A stretch of DNA of 64,000 nt from ZC4RG30 sp963726085 (GTDB lineage: Bacteria; Pseudomonadota; Gammaproteobacteria; Steroidobacterales; Steroidobacteraceae): the NCBI GenBank assembly GCA_963726085.1, contig CAVSAR010000001.1, positions 882,821 through 946,820 on the forward strand, given 5' to 3'. Shown one piece after another: positions 17,270-26,020 of the stretch. Below the pieces are notes generated by a model. That model was given only the letters and a program-made list of their open reading frames with translations, was not told where the DNA came from and searched no databases. The translations under genes and the position numbers were made by a program. Every line of letters starts with the position of its first letter. Within the stretch, counting starts at the first letter, position 1.

Positions 17270-18106
17270 ATGAGGATGGTGATGCCGCGATGGAGGGTGT
17301 CCGGGCCTGCAGGACTTTTCTGTGTCTGTACGGCAATCGCACTACTTGCGGCCGGCCCCACGCAGGCTGCGGCGGCTGCCCCCGCCAAGACCGAGTCCCA
17401 GGTCCGGGCAGCGGGCATTTTGAAATCCATGTCCCAGTATCTGGCTGGCCTGACTTCATTCAGCTGCAAATCGAGCAACAGCTTCGAAGTGGTGCAGAAG
17501 AACGGTCAGAAGATCGAGTTTGGCGAGACCCGCCAGATCTCCCTGGCGCGACCCAATCACCTGCGCATCGAGGAGGTGTCCAGCGACGGTACCAATGATC
17601 TGGCCCTGTTCGACGGCAAGCAGATCACCGTACTGAGCGCGGATGACAAGCTCTATGCGCAGGCCCCGCAGCCAGCCTCGTTGGAAGATGCGCTGGTGTA
17701 CTTCGTGCGCGACCTGCATATGCGGATGCCGCTGGCGTTGTTGCTGTCGAACCATGTGGGCACCGAACTTCCCGCCCTGGCAAAGCAGGTCGACTATGTC
17801 GAGAGCACGAAGATCTCGGGCCAGGTTGCACACCACATTGCCGGCCGGGGGGACTCGGTTGACTTCCAGATTTGGGTCGCCGACGGATCCAGGCCGTTGC
17901 CGCTGCGCATCGTGATCACCTACAAGCAGGCACCGGGCCAGCCGAAGTTTTCGGCCGACATTTCAGACTGGATTGTCAGCCCGAATTTCACGGACAAGAC
18001 TTTCCAACTGTCGCTGCCAAAGGACGCCCGCAGCATTCCGTTTGCAGTTCAACTTACCACTCTGGCCGCACCGCAGGCGGCGGCCAGCGGCGCGGTGAAG
18101 CCATGA
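17270..18106 (+). CDS. Exported DUF2092 (LolA-fold-like) protein
   Basis: A 278-residue periplasmic protein. Seen: signal peptide to about residue 35, then a LolA-like beta fold with R-P-N-H-L-R-I-E, A-L-F-D-G-K-Q-I-T-V-L and P-L-P-L-R-I-V-I-T-Y, matching the DUF2092 family. LolA-fold proteins bind lipids or hydrophobic peptides; function here is unknown. The stop overlaps the ATG of a glycine-rich protein gene (ATGA), implying a two-gene operon. Confidence 0.85.
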   Translation: MRMVMPRWRVSGPAGLFCVCTAIALLAAGPTQAAAAAPAKTESQVRAAGILKSMSQYLAGLTSFSCKSSNSFEVVQKNGQKIEFGETRQISLARPNHLRIEEVSSDGTNDLALFDGKQITVLSADDKLYAQAPQPASLEDALVYFVRDLHMRMPLALLLSNHVGTELPALAKQVDYVESTKISGQVAHHIAGRGDSVDFQIWVADGSRPLPLRIVITYKQAPGQPKFSADISDWIVSPNFTDKTFQLSLPKDARSIPFAVQLTTLAAPQAAASGAVKP

Positions 18107-19023
18107 AACCTACGATGAATCATTCAAGTGAGCGGCGCCCAGGCGCTTTGGCTGGCGTGCTCGCACTTTCACTGGTGATGTTATCCGGCAGCCTTGCCGA
18201 TGCCAGGGGCGGCCGCGGTGGTGGCGGTGGCGGTCGTGGCGGCGGTGGATTTTCCCGCAGCGGCCCGGCTTCCAGCGGCGGATTCGCCAAGCGCCCCAGC
18301 ACGCCCTCCCAGCGTCCGGCCACGCCCGCGCAGCGTCCCGCCACCCCTTCACAGCTTCCTTCGAATCCTGGTGGAGCGGGTGCCGGAGGCTCGCGGCCAC
18401 CCACCGCATCGCAACTACCATCCGGTCCGGGAACGGGCGTCGGCGGGCCAGGTGGCCCCGGCGGCCCAGGAGGAGTTGGTGGCGTGGGAGGCGTTGGTGG
18501 GGTCGGTGGTGTCGGTGGTGTCGGTGGTGTCGGTGGTGTCGGTGGGGTCGGTGGTGTCGGTGGTGTCGGTGGTGTCGGTGGCGTCGGTGGCGTCGGTGGA
18601 ATTGGGGGGATCGGGGGACCAGGGCGTCCCGGGTATTACCCACCCCCGATCTATTACCCGCCCCCGTACTACGGCGGCTATTACGGCGCGTGGGGATACT
18701 ACGACGACGACTGGATGTGGGGCCTGGCCATCGGTACGACCGTGGCTGCTGTTGCCATCTCGGCATCCGAAGATGACCATCACCATGACGAGGACGAGAA
18801 GACGACCACCACCACCACGACGATCAATAACAACACAACCGTCCAGGGCGGTCTGCCCTGCGTCCCTGTGGTCAAGGAACAGGACGGAATGACCTACTAC
18901 CTGTGCGGCCAGCAACACTATGTGCTGGCTTATGGGGGAACTGGCCCCATCTACATGCCAGTGCCAGCGCCGGGGCAGGTCAATTCGCCACCCGCGAGTG
19001 CGGCGGCGCCACCCAAGGGCTGA
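18103..19023 (+). CDS. Glycine-rich exported protein with GGV tandem repeat and a tyrosine-rich segment
   Basis: A 306-residue protein. Seen: signal peptide, a Gly/Arg-rich stretch, Pro/Ser/Gln repeats (T-P-S-Q-R-P-A-T-P), 14 consecutive GGV triplets then two GGI, a Y/P/G-rich segment (P-P-I-Y-Y-P-P-P-Y-Y), one hydrophobic helix, an acidic-histidine run D-D-H-H-H-D-E-D, a threonine/asparagine run, and a C-terminal domain with cysteines (L-P-C-V-P and Y-L-C-G-Q-Q-H-Y) like small domains often found with DUF2092 partners. The start ATG 18103 overlaps the DUF2092 stop; a frame starting earlier is rejected. Function unknown; surface or envelope location is inferred. Confidence 0.78.
   Translation: MKPTMNHSSERRPGALAGVLALSLVMLSGSLADARGGRGGGGGGRGGGGFSRSGPASSGGFAKRPSTPSQRPATPAQRPATPSQLPSNPGGAGAGGSRPPTASQLPSGPGTGVGGPGGPGGPGGVGGVGGVGGVGGVGGVGGVGGVGGVGGVGGVGGVGGVGGVGGIGGIGGPGRPGYYPPPIYYPPPYYGGYYGAWGYYDDDWMWGLAIGTTVAAVAISASEDDHHHDEDEKTTTTTTTINNNTTVQGGLPCVPVVKEQDGMTYYLCGQQHYVLAYGGTGPIYMPVPAPGQVNSPPASAAAPPKG
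18469..18594 (+). repeat. In-frame 9-bp tandem repeat (14 GGV codon triplets)
   Basis: Fourteen contiguous 9-base units, mostly GGTGGTGTC, encode Gly-Gly-Val. Outer units are diverged (GGAGGAGTT, GGTGGCGTG, GGTGGCGTC) while the middle ones are nearly identical, which suggests recent slippage expansion. Two diverged GGI units follow. The 9-base period keeps the reading frame whatever the copy number. Confidence 0.95.
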
Positions 19024-19032
19024 ACCGCCGCC

Positions 19033-19599
19033 CTACTTCTTGCGCAGCGCCGACTCAAAGTCGAACTTGTAGTCGGAAGGCAGCACTTTGGGCGACTCGT
19101 ACTTGCGTAGATACAGTGCATGGCAGGCATCGCAGCTGGCGCGCAGCTTGAGACTGGCGGCGCGCAGCGCCGTGTTTCCCTTGGCGATGGCCATCGCATC
19201 GGCCGCTTTGGACGCCGCCGCCGCCAGATCATAGAAGCTGCCAAAGTTCTGCCAGATCGGAGGCAATGCCAGGGTTGCCGGGATGACCACCTTTGGATCG
19301 TACAGATTGGTCGTTGGCGGAAACAGGTGCGGCACCGCCAGCAGAATCGCACCCACGACTTCGGCATTTTCATGCAGCTGGCTGACGTTGCGCACCTCTG
19401 ACACGGTAATGGTGTCGATGGGCTGCATCAGGATCTCCATGTGCTCCATGAGTTCCTGGCGTGCAGCAATCACTGCCTTTGGATTGGTGATTCCCGTCCA
19501 GCCCTGGCCCAGTCCTGGAATCGTGTCGGCGGCAAGCACAACGCCGTCCGGCGCAACCAGAAGTGCCAGCAATGCGCTGGCAGCCAGGATTCGCTTCAT
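19033..19599 (-). CDS. Exported monoheme cytochrome c (c'-like)
   Basis: A 188-residue periplasmic protein. Seen: signal peptide from M-K-R-I-L-A-A-S, a helical body, and a near-C-terminal haem-binding motif C-D-A-C-H followed by A-L-Y-L-R-K-Y, the position used by cytochrome c'/c556 four-helix proteins. ATG 19599 follows a weak GGTGA; an in-frame extension upstream has no signal character. Role in electron transfer or gas binding not determinable. Confidence 0.82.
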   Translation of the reverse strand: MKRILAASALLALLVAPDGVVLAADTIPGLGQGWTGITNPKAVIAARQELMEHMEILMQPIDTITVSEVRNVSQLHENAEVVGAILLAVPHLFPPTTNLYDPKVVIPATLALPPIWQNFGSFYDLAAAASKAADAMAIAKGNTALRAASLKLRASCDACHALYLRKYESPKVLPSDYKFDFESALRKK

Positions 19600-20027
19600 G
19601 ATTTCACCCGGATGGCTGGCTTGTGCCCCGCCCGCTGCAGCGCTCAGATGCGCGGCAGACGATGCGGAGCCTTGTTCACAATCGCAGCCGTCCTGCCGTG
19701 CAGAATCGCGCATTGGCGCAGGCGCAACGCCGTTGCCCGAAATCATTTCGACCATCACCCTATTCATTTGGCAGCGCTCCCCGGAGAAGATATCTGTCCG
19801 CAGGATAGAGCGATCGAAAGCGGGCTGCAGAAAATACGCCATTGCGGCGGGTACCTGAGCTTGCCCGCCAACGCTCAAACCGGCAATGGATCCCGTTGGC
19901 AGCCCGACCACCCCCTGGGATCACCCTCGCCACCCATGGTGGGCAAAGCCCCATCCGTGCGCTACCGAACGGTCAGCACTGCGTTGATAGGCGAACCTCG
20001 CAGGGCTCACTAATCAATGGAAAAATC
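19600..20027. other. Gene-free 428-bp divergent intergenic region
   Basis: It separates the divergent cytochrome and BON genes. Both have in-frame upstream extensions, but these lack signal peptides or family similarity and are not annotated. No hairpin with a T-run, repeat or recognisable promoter stood out; regulatory signals for both genes presumably lie here. Confidence 0.5.
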
Positions 20028-20357
20028 ATGAAAACTTCACTCGGACTTTCAATCGCAGCGGTCGCGCTGCTTGCCGGCCCGGTCGTGGCCTTTGCCACCG
20101 ACTCGGACACAGATCGCAGCCACCCCGTCACTTTCGTCAAGGATTCTGAGATCACGACCAAGATCAAGACGAAGCTCGCGGCGGAGCACATCACAAGCCT
20201 CGGAAACATTCACGTCGATACGGACGCCAGCGGCGTCGTGTACCTGTCCGGGAGCGCCCATTCGCAGGAAGCGATCGACAAGGCCGTCTCCATTGCGCGC
20301 GGAACGGAGCGCGTCACGTCGGTACATAGCCACTTGATCGTCAAGAAGGACGATTAA
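20028..20357 (+). CDS. Periplasmic BON-domain protein (OsmY-like)
   Basis: A 109-residue exported protein. Seen: signal peptide (ending P-V-V-A-F-A-T), then one BON domain with I-T-T-K-I-K-T-K-L, N-I-H-V-D-T-D and G-V-V-Y-L-S-G-S-A. BON proteins bind membranes or ligands and are often osmotic-stress-induced. It overlaps the convergent DUF5329 gene by four bases (TTAA). Confidence 0.85.
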   Translation: MKTSLGLSIAAVALLAGPVVAFATDSDTDRSHPVTFVKDSEITTKIKTKLAAEHITSLGNIHVDTDASGVVYLSGSAHSQEAIDKAVSIARGTERVTSVHSHLIVKKDD

Positions 20358-20758
20358 CCAGGCGGGCCGGGTCCTACGGATCCGGCCCTCTTCGTTCGAT
20401 AGCGCGCCAGTTCCTCGCGCAGCCATACCGCCACCACCACCCGCGCCGTCCCGGCGCACCTCACTTCGTAGGGCACTCCTGTCAGGCTGCTGCGCGTCGC
20501 CACCTTGTCGATGAATGCGTCAGTCGCTGCAGGCTTGCCCGACGACATCAGCACGGCGTACTTCTGGCGCAGATGTGCCCCGGCCTGGATCGCGCTGTAT
20601 CGGGTTCCGTTGCGGTAGAAGTCGCAGCCGGAAGCTTCGACAAATCCCAGCAGATAGGCAATTTCAGCTTGCGGTTCCGTGGGCAATGCCGCGTGCAGTT
20701 CGACTGTCGATCCCAGCAGGGCCACGGCGATTAGTAGCTTTCGTATACGGCCCATCAC
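20354..20758 (-). CDS. DUF5329-like exported protein
   Basis: A 134-residue protein with a signal peptide (hydrophobic run to about residue 23) and the segment E-I-A-Y-L-L-G-F-V-E-A-S-G-C-D-F-Y-R-N-G characteristic of the DUF5329 family of unknown function. The ATG overlaps the phospholipase stop (ATGA). A paired cysteine (S-G-C-D and V-R-C-A) could form a disulfide. Confidence 0.8.
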   Translation of the reverse strand: MMGRIRKLLIAVALLGSTVELHAALPTEPQAEIAYLLGFVEASGCDFYRNGTRYSAIQAGAHLRQKYAVLMSSGKPAATDAFIDKVATRSSLTGVPYEVRCAGTARVVVAVWLREELARYRTKRAGSVGPGPPG

Positions 20759-22359
20759 AACTCCTTCGACAGCGGCAGTAGCGACAGGAACCAGGATTCA
20801 AGGCGTCGCCAGCCGCTCTGCGCCGGCTCCGTCGTGAACTCCACCGCGCGGCCTTCTTCCTGGGTTCGCCAGACCAGATGCTCGCGAGTGGTGGCGTCCG
20901 GCGCACTCAGCAGCAGTGCATATGCATTCTCCGGCCGGGTCATGGCCTGGAAGCGCAGCGCCGTCTCCTCGGCCAGTTGCGGGCTGTCGACCAGCAGGCC
21001 CACCTCGGTATTGAGCCGCTTGGATCGTTGGTCGAAATTCATGGATCCCACGAAAATCTCCTTGCGGTCAAACACCATGAGCTTTGCGTGCAGGCCGTAG
21101 TTTCCGTAACTTGACAAGCGGGTCGACTGGCCGCTGCCGCGGGCGGTGCCTGGCGATGCCCGGACCTCATAGAGACTGACGCCCTGCCCGACCAGTGGTT
21201 TGCGGTAGGAGGCGTAGCCCGCGTGCGCGGCCATATCAATCGAGGATTCAAGTGAATTCGTGACGATGCCAACGGTCACCTTGCGTTCGCGCAGCTCGTG
21301 CAGCGTTCGCAACTCCTCGTCCGCAGGCACGAAGTAAGGCGTCACCATCAGCCACTCGGACTGCGTGGCCGCGATGATCTTGCGTACGCCCCGCGTCATC
21401 AGGCGACCGGGCTCAGTGCCGTCACCAACGGCCTTCTTATCCGGGCTGTCGGCCAGAACGCGCGCGCTAGCCCAAACCAGGGGCAAGCGACCCGCCATTA
21501 TTCCCGCATAGGGCTCCCCCGTCGCTATGCGCGTGACGTAGTCGCCGTCCGCGGTGCCGGTGGGCTGTGCGATGGTTGTCGGGCGCGACTTGGCACGCTC
21601 GCGCTGCGCCGCAATCGTGTCTTCCTTGCCGTGCTGGCGTCCCAGCGCCTCCACCGGAATCGCCAGTGGACTGTTCCAGAACTCGTCGAAGGACCGGGAC
21701 AGGTCCCCGGCTATGGGTCCGGCAACGAAGACATCAGTGTCCGCAAACTGCGAAGCCGGATCCACCTGAAAGTACTGATCGCCGATATTGCGGCCGCCGA
21801 CCAACGCCAGCACGTTGTCTGCCACCAACAGCTTGTTGTGCATCCGGTAGTCCAGGCGCCCCTTGTTCCACACGAATTCCATCCCGCGGCGAAACGTGCT
21901 GTGCCCGCGATAGGCGAACGGGTTGAACACGCGTACTTCGATCATTGGATGGATATCGAGGGCGAGGACTTGTTCATCCCCGGGCACGGTGTCGCCGTCA
22001 TCCACGAGGATGCGTACTCGCACCCCGCGATCCGCCGCGCGCAGCAACCCGTCAGTCAGCAGACGTCCAGTTTCATCGCCGCGAAAGATGAAATACTGCA
22101 GGTCGAGCGTCTTCTCGGCACCAGCAATGACTTGCGCACGTGCCAGGAACCCATCTACGCCCTGCGTGATGATGCGAAAGCCGGAACTGCCACCGTGCTC
22201 GGCGGAGCTCGCGGCAAATTGCCTGCCAAGCCGAGTCTCTGCCGGATTCTGGAGCGCGACGGATTGCACTTTGGGGAAGTCCGCGCCGGGTGGGCTCACG
22301 ACGCAGGCTGCAAGTGCCGCGCACAGTCCCGCTACGAGCCAGTTGAGAGCCTTTTGCAT
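20755..22359 (-). CDS. Phospholipase D-like lipoprotein (cardiolipin-synthase type)
   Basis: A 534-residue PLD-superfamily enzyme. Seen: lipobox L-A-A-C near residue 19; two HKD motifs, M-H-N-K-L-L-V-A-D and L-H-A-K-L-M-V-F-D, the second followed by V-G-S-M-N-F-D-Q-R-S; and the conserved N-T-E-V-G-L near the end. It may transfer or hydrolyse phosphatidyl groups in the envelope. It is the upstream gene of a two-gene operon with the DUF5329 protein. Confidence 0.9.
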   Translation of the reverse strand: MQKALNWLVAGLCAALAACVVSPPGADFPKVQSVALQNPAETRLGRQFAASSAEHGGSSGFRIITQGVDGFLARAQVIAGAEKTLDLQYFIFRGDETGRLLTDGLLRAADRGVRVRILVDDGDTVPGDEQVLALDIHPMIEVRVFNPFAYRGHSTFRRGMEFVWNKGRLDYRMHNKLLVADNVLALVGGRNIGDQYFQVDPASQFADTDVFVAGPIAGDLSRSFDEFWNSPLAIPVEALGRQHGKEDTIAAQRERAKSRPTTIAQPTGTADGDYVTRIATGEPYAGIMAGRLPLVWASARVLADSPDKKAVGDGTEPGRLMTRGVRKIIAATQSEWLMVTPYFVPADEELRTLHELRERKVTVGIVTNSLESSIDMAAHAGYASYRKPLVGQGVSLYEVRASPGTARGSGQSTRLSSYGNYGLHAKLMVFDRKEIFVGSMNFDQRSKRLNTEVGLLVDSPQLAEETALRFQAMTRPENAYALLLSAPDATTREHLVWRTQEEGRAVEFTTEPAQSGWRRLESWFLSLLPLSKEL

Positions 22360-22500
22360 AATCCCCAGCGAATTGCCGCCAAAGGGCCCAAGTATCCGCT
22401 CCGTGCGGGGGACGACTGTGCGGTAGGAGACAGAGGGTCAGGTGGCGCGATTGCGCTGCGCCTTAAGTCATGCGGTATGCCGAGAGCCTCGGCAACTGCG

Positions 22501-24399
22501 TCACTGGCCCGATTCGGGGATCCCAAACGCCAACAAAACATTTCCCGGCATGCCACCGAACCGCGGATACCCCGAGTTAACGAACACCATGCCACCGACA
22601 ATAACCGGACCGGCGCCGTCGAGCGAACCGCCATTGGCCATCACGCCATTGACTGTGACGTAGCTCTTCGCGGTATCGAAATCCCAGAGTAGTTCTCCGT
22701 TGGCAGTCGAGAATGCGCGCAGGTGTCCGTCCATCGAACCGGAAAACACAGCACCCTCAATTGCCGTCACGGCGCCCGATTGTGCTGGGCTGCACCCCGG
22801 ACGAGCCGGGTGGCAGGGGGCGGCAGCGGCGACCCAGGCCTGCTTGCCGTCCGTGACCCGCAAAGCCGTCAACCCGCCGCCCAGCTGCGGATCGAACATT
22901 GCATTGCCCACGGGTGACAGGCCGGCAGAGGCAACTGTACCGCGCACGCGCACCGAACCGGCGGCAGCGGCGTAGACATTGGTCCCGTCGCTGGCCATGC
23001 CCCATTGAATGCCACCGTTCGCACCGCCCTTGGCCACTCTTGCCTGCCAGAGGATCCGTCCCTTGTTATCCGGATCAAACGCATGCACTACGCCGGACTT
23101 CTGCCCGGCTATCAGGATGTCGCGACCGTTGGTCGCGCGCACCAGCATGGCCGACGAGCCGAAATCCACATCCGGACCGTTCTTGAAGGGACAATTCGCG
23201 ATCCGCGTGCACGACGAATTGAAGACGTCGCCGGCCGTGGCCTGCTGCGACCAGACGATGTGCCCGTCGGCCAGGGACAGCGCCACGATGGCGTCACTGG
23301 TTGTGGTAGCGGGACGCGAATAGTTGTCGCCAGTCGCGACATAGAGAACGCCGCGCACCACATCAACCGTGGGGGCGGACCAGACGCCCGCGCCTGATGG
23401 CCCGAATGTCTCGGTGCCATTGGGCATCGTGCCGGTCTTCACGGGGCGGTCCACGAGGTAGGTCTTCCACAGTACCGACCCGTCGCCAACGCGAACCGCC
23501 GTCACGCTGCCGCGAAACGTACAGCAGGGATAGGCCGGATCGATTGAGCGGGTTTCCTCCCAGGATGCCGCGGGGACGAACGCAATCCCATTCTGGACGG
23601 CAAGCGAACCGGTCAATCTCGTTGCCTCGTGCTCTTCGACCTTCATCGTCCAGGCTTCCTTGCCGGACCGCGCATCCAGCGCGTAGACGCCGCCGTTCTG
23701 GTCGCTGAAAACCAGCAGGTCGCGAACGACGTCGCCGGCGGGGATCGTGACCGTGGTCATGGCAGCGCGCACCGGACCCCTGGCCTGGTACTGCCAGTGC
23801 ACACACCCGGTCTTGGCATCAAGGGCCTGCACCTTGCCACCGGCGCTGCCAACGAACAGGCTGCCGCCGCGCACCGTGGGCGCCGCAAATGCGGTCACGT
23901 CACCGGAAAAGCCAAACGCCCATTTCAGTTGCAGGCGCCCGACATCGCTGGCCACCAGGCCCGCGCGCTGCGGCGTCTGGAAGCGCGCGTTGTCCTGAGC
24001 CGGTCCCCAGCCGCCCCAACTGACCGCCTGGGCGCCAGCCATGGCGCGCCGATCTGCACCGCAGAGCGCGCTGGCCGGCAGGGCAGATTCATCCTCACCC
24101 TTGCCCAGGAACGCTGCGACGGAATCGCGTTCGTCGCGCCGCATGGGATAGGCAATGCTCATCATCTGCCCGAAATCCAGGGCGCGCAGAATGCGGGCAG
24201 GTGACATGCCCTCCAGTGCATTGCGTGTCGGAATGCGCGCCCCCGTCTGCTCGTGACAGGCAGCGCAGTACTTGACGTACACGGCCTGGCCAGAAGTCGC
24301 CGACAGCGCCGCGGCCGAATCCGCCCCCAAACTGTCCGCGACCAACAAGCACGCAATTACTGGTAGGGCGATCAACTGCCTGATTGTCATGTGTGACAT
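22501..24399 (-). CDS. Quinohemoprotein dehydrogenase with N-terminal haem c (polyvinyl-alcohol-dehydrogenase-like)
   Basis: A 632-residue periplasmic protein. Seen: signal peptide, a cytochrome c domain with C-A-A-C-H in the first 60 residues after it, then a PQQ-type eight-bladed propeller with repeated L-D-A-x-T-G and W-x-x-x motifs. Haem first, propeller second, is the layout of polyvinyl alcohol dehydrogenase, but other alcohol substrates are possible. Several ATGs are in frame; 24399 gives GGAGG eleven bases away, whereas 24408 is only two bases from it. Divergent from yaeQ. A cytochrome gene lies 800 bases on. Confidence 0.85.
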   Translation of the reverse strand: MSHMTIRQLIALPVIACLLVADSLGADSAAALSATSGQAVYVKYCAACHEQTGARIPTRNALEGMSPARILRALDFGQMMSIAYPMRRDERDSVAAFLGKGEDESALPASALCGADRRAMAGAQAVSWGGWGPAQDNARFQTPQRAGLVASDVGRLQLKWAFGFSGDVTAFAAPTVRGGSLFVGSAGGKVQALDAKTGCVHWQYQARGPVRAAMTTVTIPAGDVVRDLLVFSDQNGGVYALDARSGKEAWTMKVEEHEATRLTGSLAVQNGIAFVPAASWEETRSIDPAYPCCTFRGSVTAVRVGDGSVLWKTYLVDRPVKTGTMPNGTETFGPSGAGVWSAPTVDVVRGVLYVATGDNYSRPATTTSDAIVALSLADGHIVWSQQATAGDVFNSSCTRIANCPFKNGPDVDFGSSAMLVRATNGRDILIAGQKSGVVHAFDPDNKGRILWQARVAKGGANGGIQWGMASDGTNVYAAAAGSVRVRGTVASAGLSPVGNAMFDPQLGGGLTALRVTDGKQAWVAAAAPCHPARPGCSPAQSGAVTAIEGAVFSGSMDGHLRAFSTANGELLWDFDTAKSYVTVNGVMANGGSLDGAGPVIVGGMVFVNSGYPRFGGMPGNVLLAFGIPESGQ

Positions 24400-24444
24400 G
24401 CTACTCATGACCTCCCGCAGCTGCCAGCCCACAAGGATCATCTC

Positions 24445-24993
24445 TTGGCGTCCGGAGCCACCATTTACACCTTCGACGTCGAAATCAACGACGTCGATCG
24501 CAGCGTCTACCAGTCATTGAACCTTCGCGTGGCGCAGCACCCCAGCGAGTCCGCGGACTTTCTTGTGACCCGCGTGCTGGCGTACTGCCTGGAATACGCC
24601 GAAGGCATCGGGTTCTCCAAGGGGCTCTCGGATCCGGATGCGCCGGCAATTGAAGTGCGCGATCTCACTGGAGTCCTCCAGGTGTGGGTGGATATCGGCC
24701 TGCCTGAGCCGGAGCGTCTGCACCGCGCCAGCAAAGCCGCCGCGCGCGTGGCCGTATATGCGCACAAGAAGACGGCGCAGTGGCTGGAACGCGTTAGCAG
24801 CGCGGAAATCCACCGTGCGGATGCACTTGAAGTGTTCGCGTTCGAACCGGCATGGATCGCGCAGATCGTCGCGCGACTTGACCGGCGAATGGCCCTCTCC
24901 CTGGCTCGTTCGGAGTCCGAGATTTACCTAACTACCGATGGCGAAACCCTGCAAACGGTGCTGGCGAGGGATTCGATTCACGCAGGCCAATGA
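24445..24993 (+). CDS. yaeQ: YaeQ family protein
   Basis: A 182-residue protein of the YaeQ family. Seen: A-T-I-Y-T-F-D-V-E-I-N-D-V-D-R, the S-E-S-A-D-F-L-V-T-R-V-L-A-Y core and V-W-V-D-I-G-L-P, matching the family along its whole length. The start is TTG 24445 after AAGGAT; no ATG fits. Its biochemical function is not established. Confidence 0.93.
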   Translation: MASGATIYTFDVEINDVDRSVYQSLNLRVAQHPSESADFLVTRVLAYCLEYAEGIGFSKGLSDPDAPAIEVRDLTGVLQVWVDIGLPEPERLHRASKAAARVAVYAHKKTAQWLERVSSAEIHRADALEVFAFEPAWIAQIVARLDRRMALSLARSESEIYLTTDGETLQTVLARDSIHAGQ

Positions 24994-25135
24994 ACCGGGC
25001 CTCATTGCTTTCGAATCGCCTCGACTACAGACAAGGGTGAATTGGTCGTCGCCACCTGCAAGACCTGCTGGCTGCATTCGGAGTCATGTGAAAACACCCT
25101 GCTTGGATCCGAATCGCGATCCCCAACCGTGAATC

Positions 25136-25163
25136 GGCCCGACCGACTCACGTCGGCCGGGCC
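25136..25163. terminator. Strong GC hairpin between convergent genes
   Basis: A stem of 11 paired bases with one A-C mismatch and a four-base TCAC loop (GGCCCGACCGAC/GTCGGCCGGGCC). It lies between yaeQ and the convergent cytochrome gene. No T-tract follows, so it is a terminator candidate only. Confidence 0.5.
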
Positions 25164-25196
25164 CTGCAAACGGCGCCGTCAGGCACCGCGTCCCCG

Positions 25197-25790
25197 TCAG
25201 GGGCTTGGCGCTGGATTGTCAGGGCGCGACGGGATCGCACTCAGGTATTCGTAGACCGCACGCAAATCCCGTTTGGTCATCTGGCTGTAACTCGGCCAGG
25301 GCATTACCTGCAGTATGGGCGGCAGATGTGATCCGGGCGGACGATCGGGCTCCGCGCCTGTGCGCATGACATTTTCAAATTCATCGAAAGTGAGGCCCGC
25401 GGGATGGCCCTTCAGATCCGGCGTCAGGTTGCGCGAAGTAAATGGCCCGAATTGACGACCACCGGTCAGAAACTGCGAGGTATTGATGGCCATGGGTTGA
25501 CCCTGGTACGGGTCGCCGCCTGGCGCGTACGAGGGATGAGTATGGCAGTCGTTGCATCCGCTCTGCGCGTTCACGATATAGCTGCCTAGTCCTACCAGTT
25601 CCCGATTCTTGCCAATCAAATTCAGCGGAACCGGGGAAATTCGATATCCCAGGATGGCTTCGTAGGCGGTGTCCTTCTGATCTTCGCCCTTGTTCTTGCC
25701 TTGCCCTTCGTCACCCTGCACGGCGCCGGTGAGCAGCAAACCGAGGCACGCAGTAATGCCAGCCGTGGCGCCAAACGTCCTGTTAAGCAT
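25197..25790 (-). CDS. Exported monoheme cytochrome c
   Basis: A 197-residue periplasmic cytochrome. Seen: signal peptide (ends around A-V-Q-G), a Lys/Glu-rich linker, haem motif C-N-D-C-H with T-H-P, and a distal methionine region M-P-W-P-S-Y-S-Q-M-T. AAGGAA precedes the ATG. It may accept electrons from the nearby quinoprotein dehydrogenases, an inference from position. Confidence 0.86.
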   Translation of the reverse strand: MLNRTFGATAGITACLGLLLTGAVQGDEGQGKNKGEDQKDTAYEAILGYRISPVPLNLIGKNRELVGLGSYIVNAQSGCNDCHTHPSYAPGGDPYQGQPMAINTSQFLTGGRQFGPFTSRNLTPDLKGHPAGLTFDEFENVMRTGAEPDRPPGSHLPPILQVMPWPSYSQMTKRDLRAVYEYLSAIPSRPDNPAPSP

Positions 25791-26020
25791 TGTGGATTCC
25801 TTGCGAATTGTAGTTGTTGATTCGTTCCCTTGATGGTTGCCTTGAAGGCAGCGCCGGTGACCCAGTCAGGTATTCGCCGGAACTGGCAGCATAAGGCCAG
25901 TTCCCCGCGTAGCCAATGGAATCCCTGAGACACCACGCTGCGGGCCACCACATGCGCGTTTCCTGCGCAAGCGCATTGCCCGACCTATACTCCTGAAGTC
26001 TCCTCTCCAAGGTATCCCGC

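Noticed and set aside
18469..18594. CRISPR-like array
   Set aside because: Contiguous 9-bp units without spacers; it is a coding tandem repeat.
21298..22692. 464-codon plus-strand frame antisense to the phospholipase D gene
   Set aside because: No domain or signal; mirrors the minus-strand coding pattern and crosses its start.
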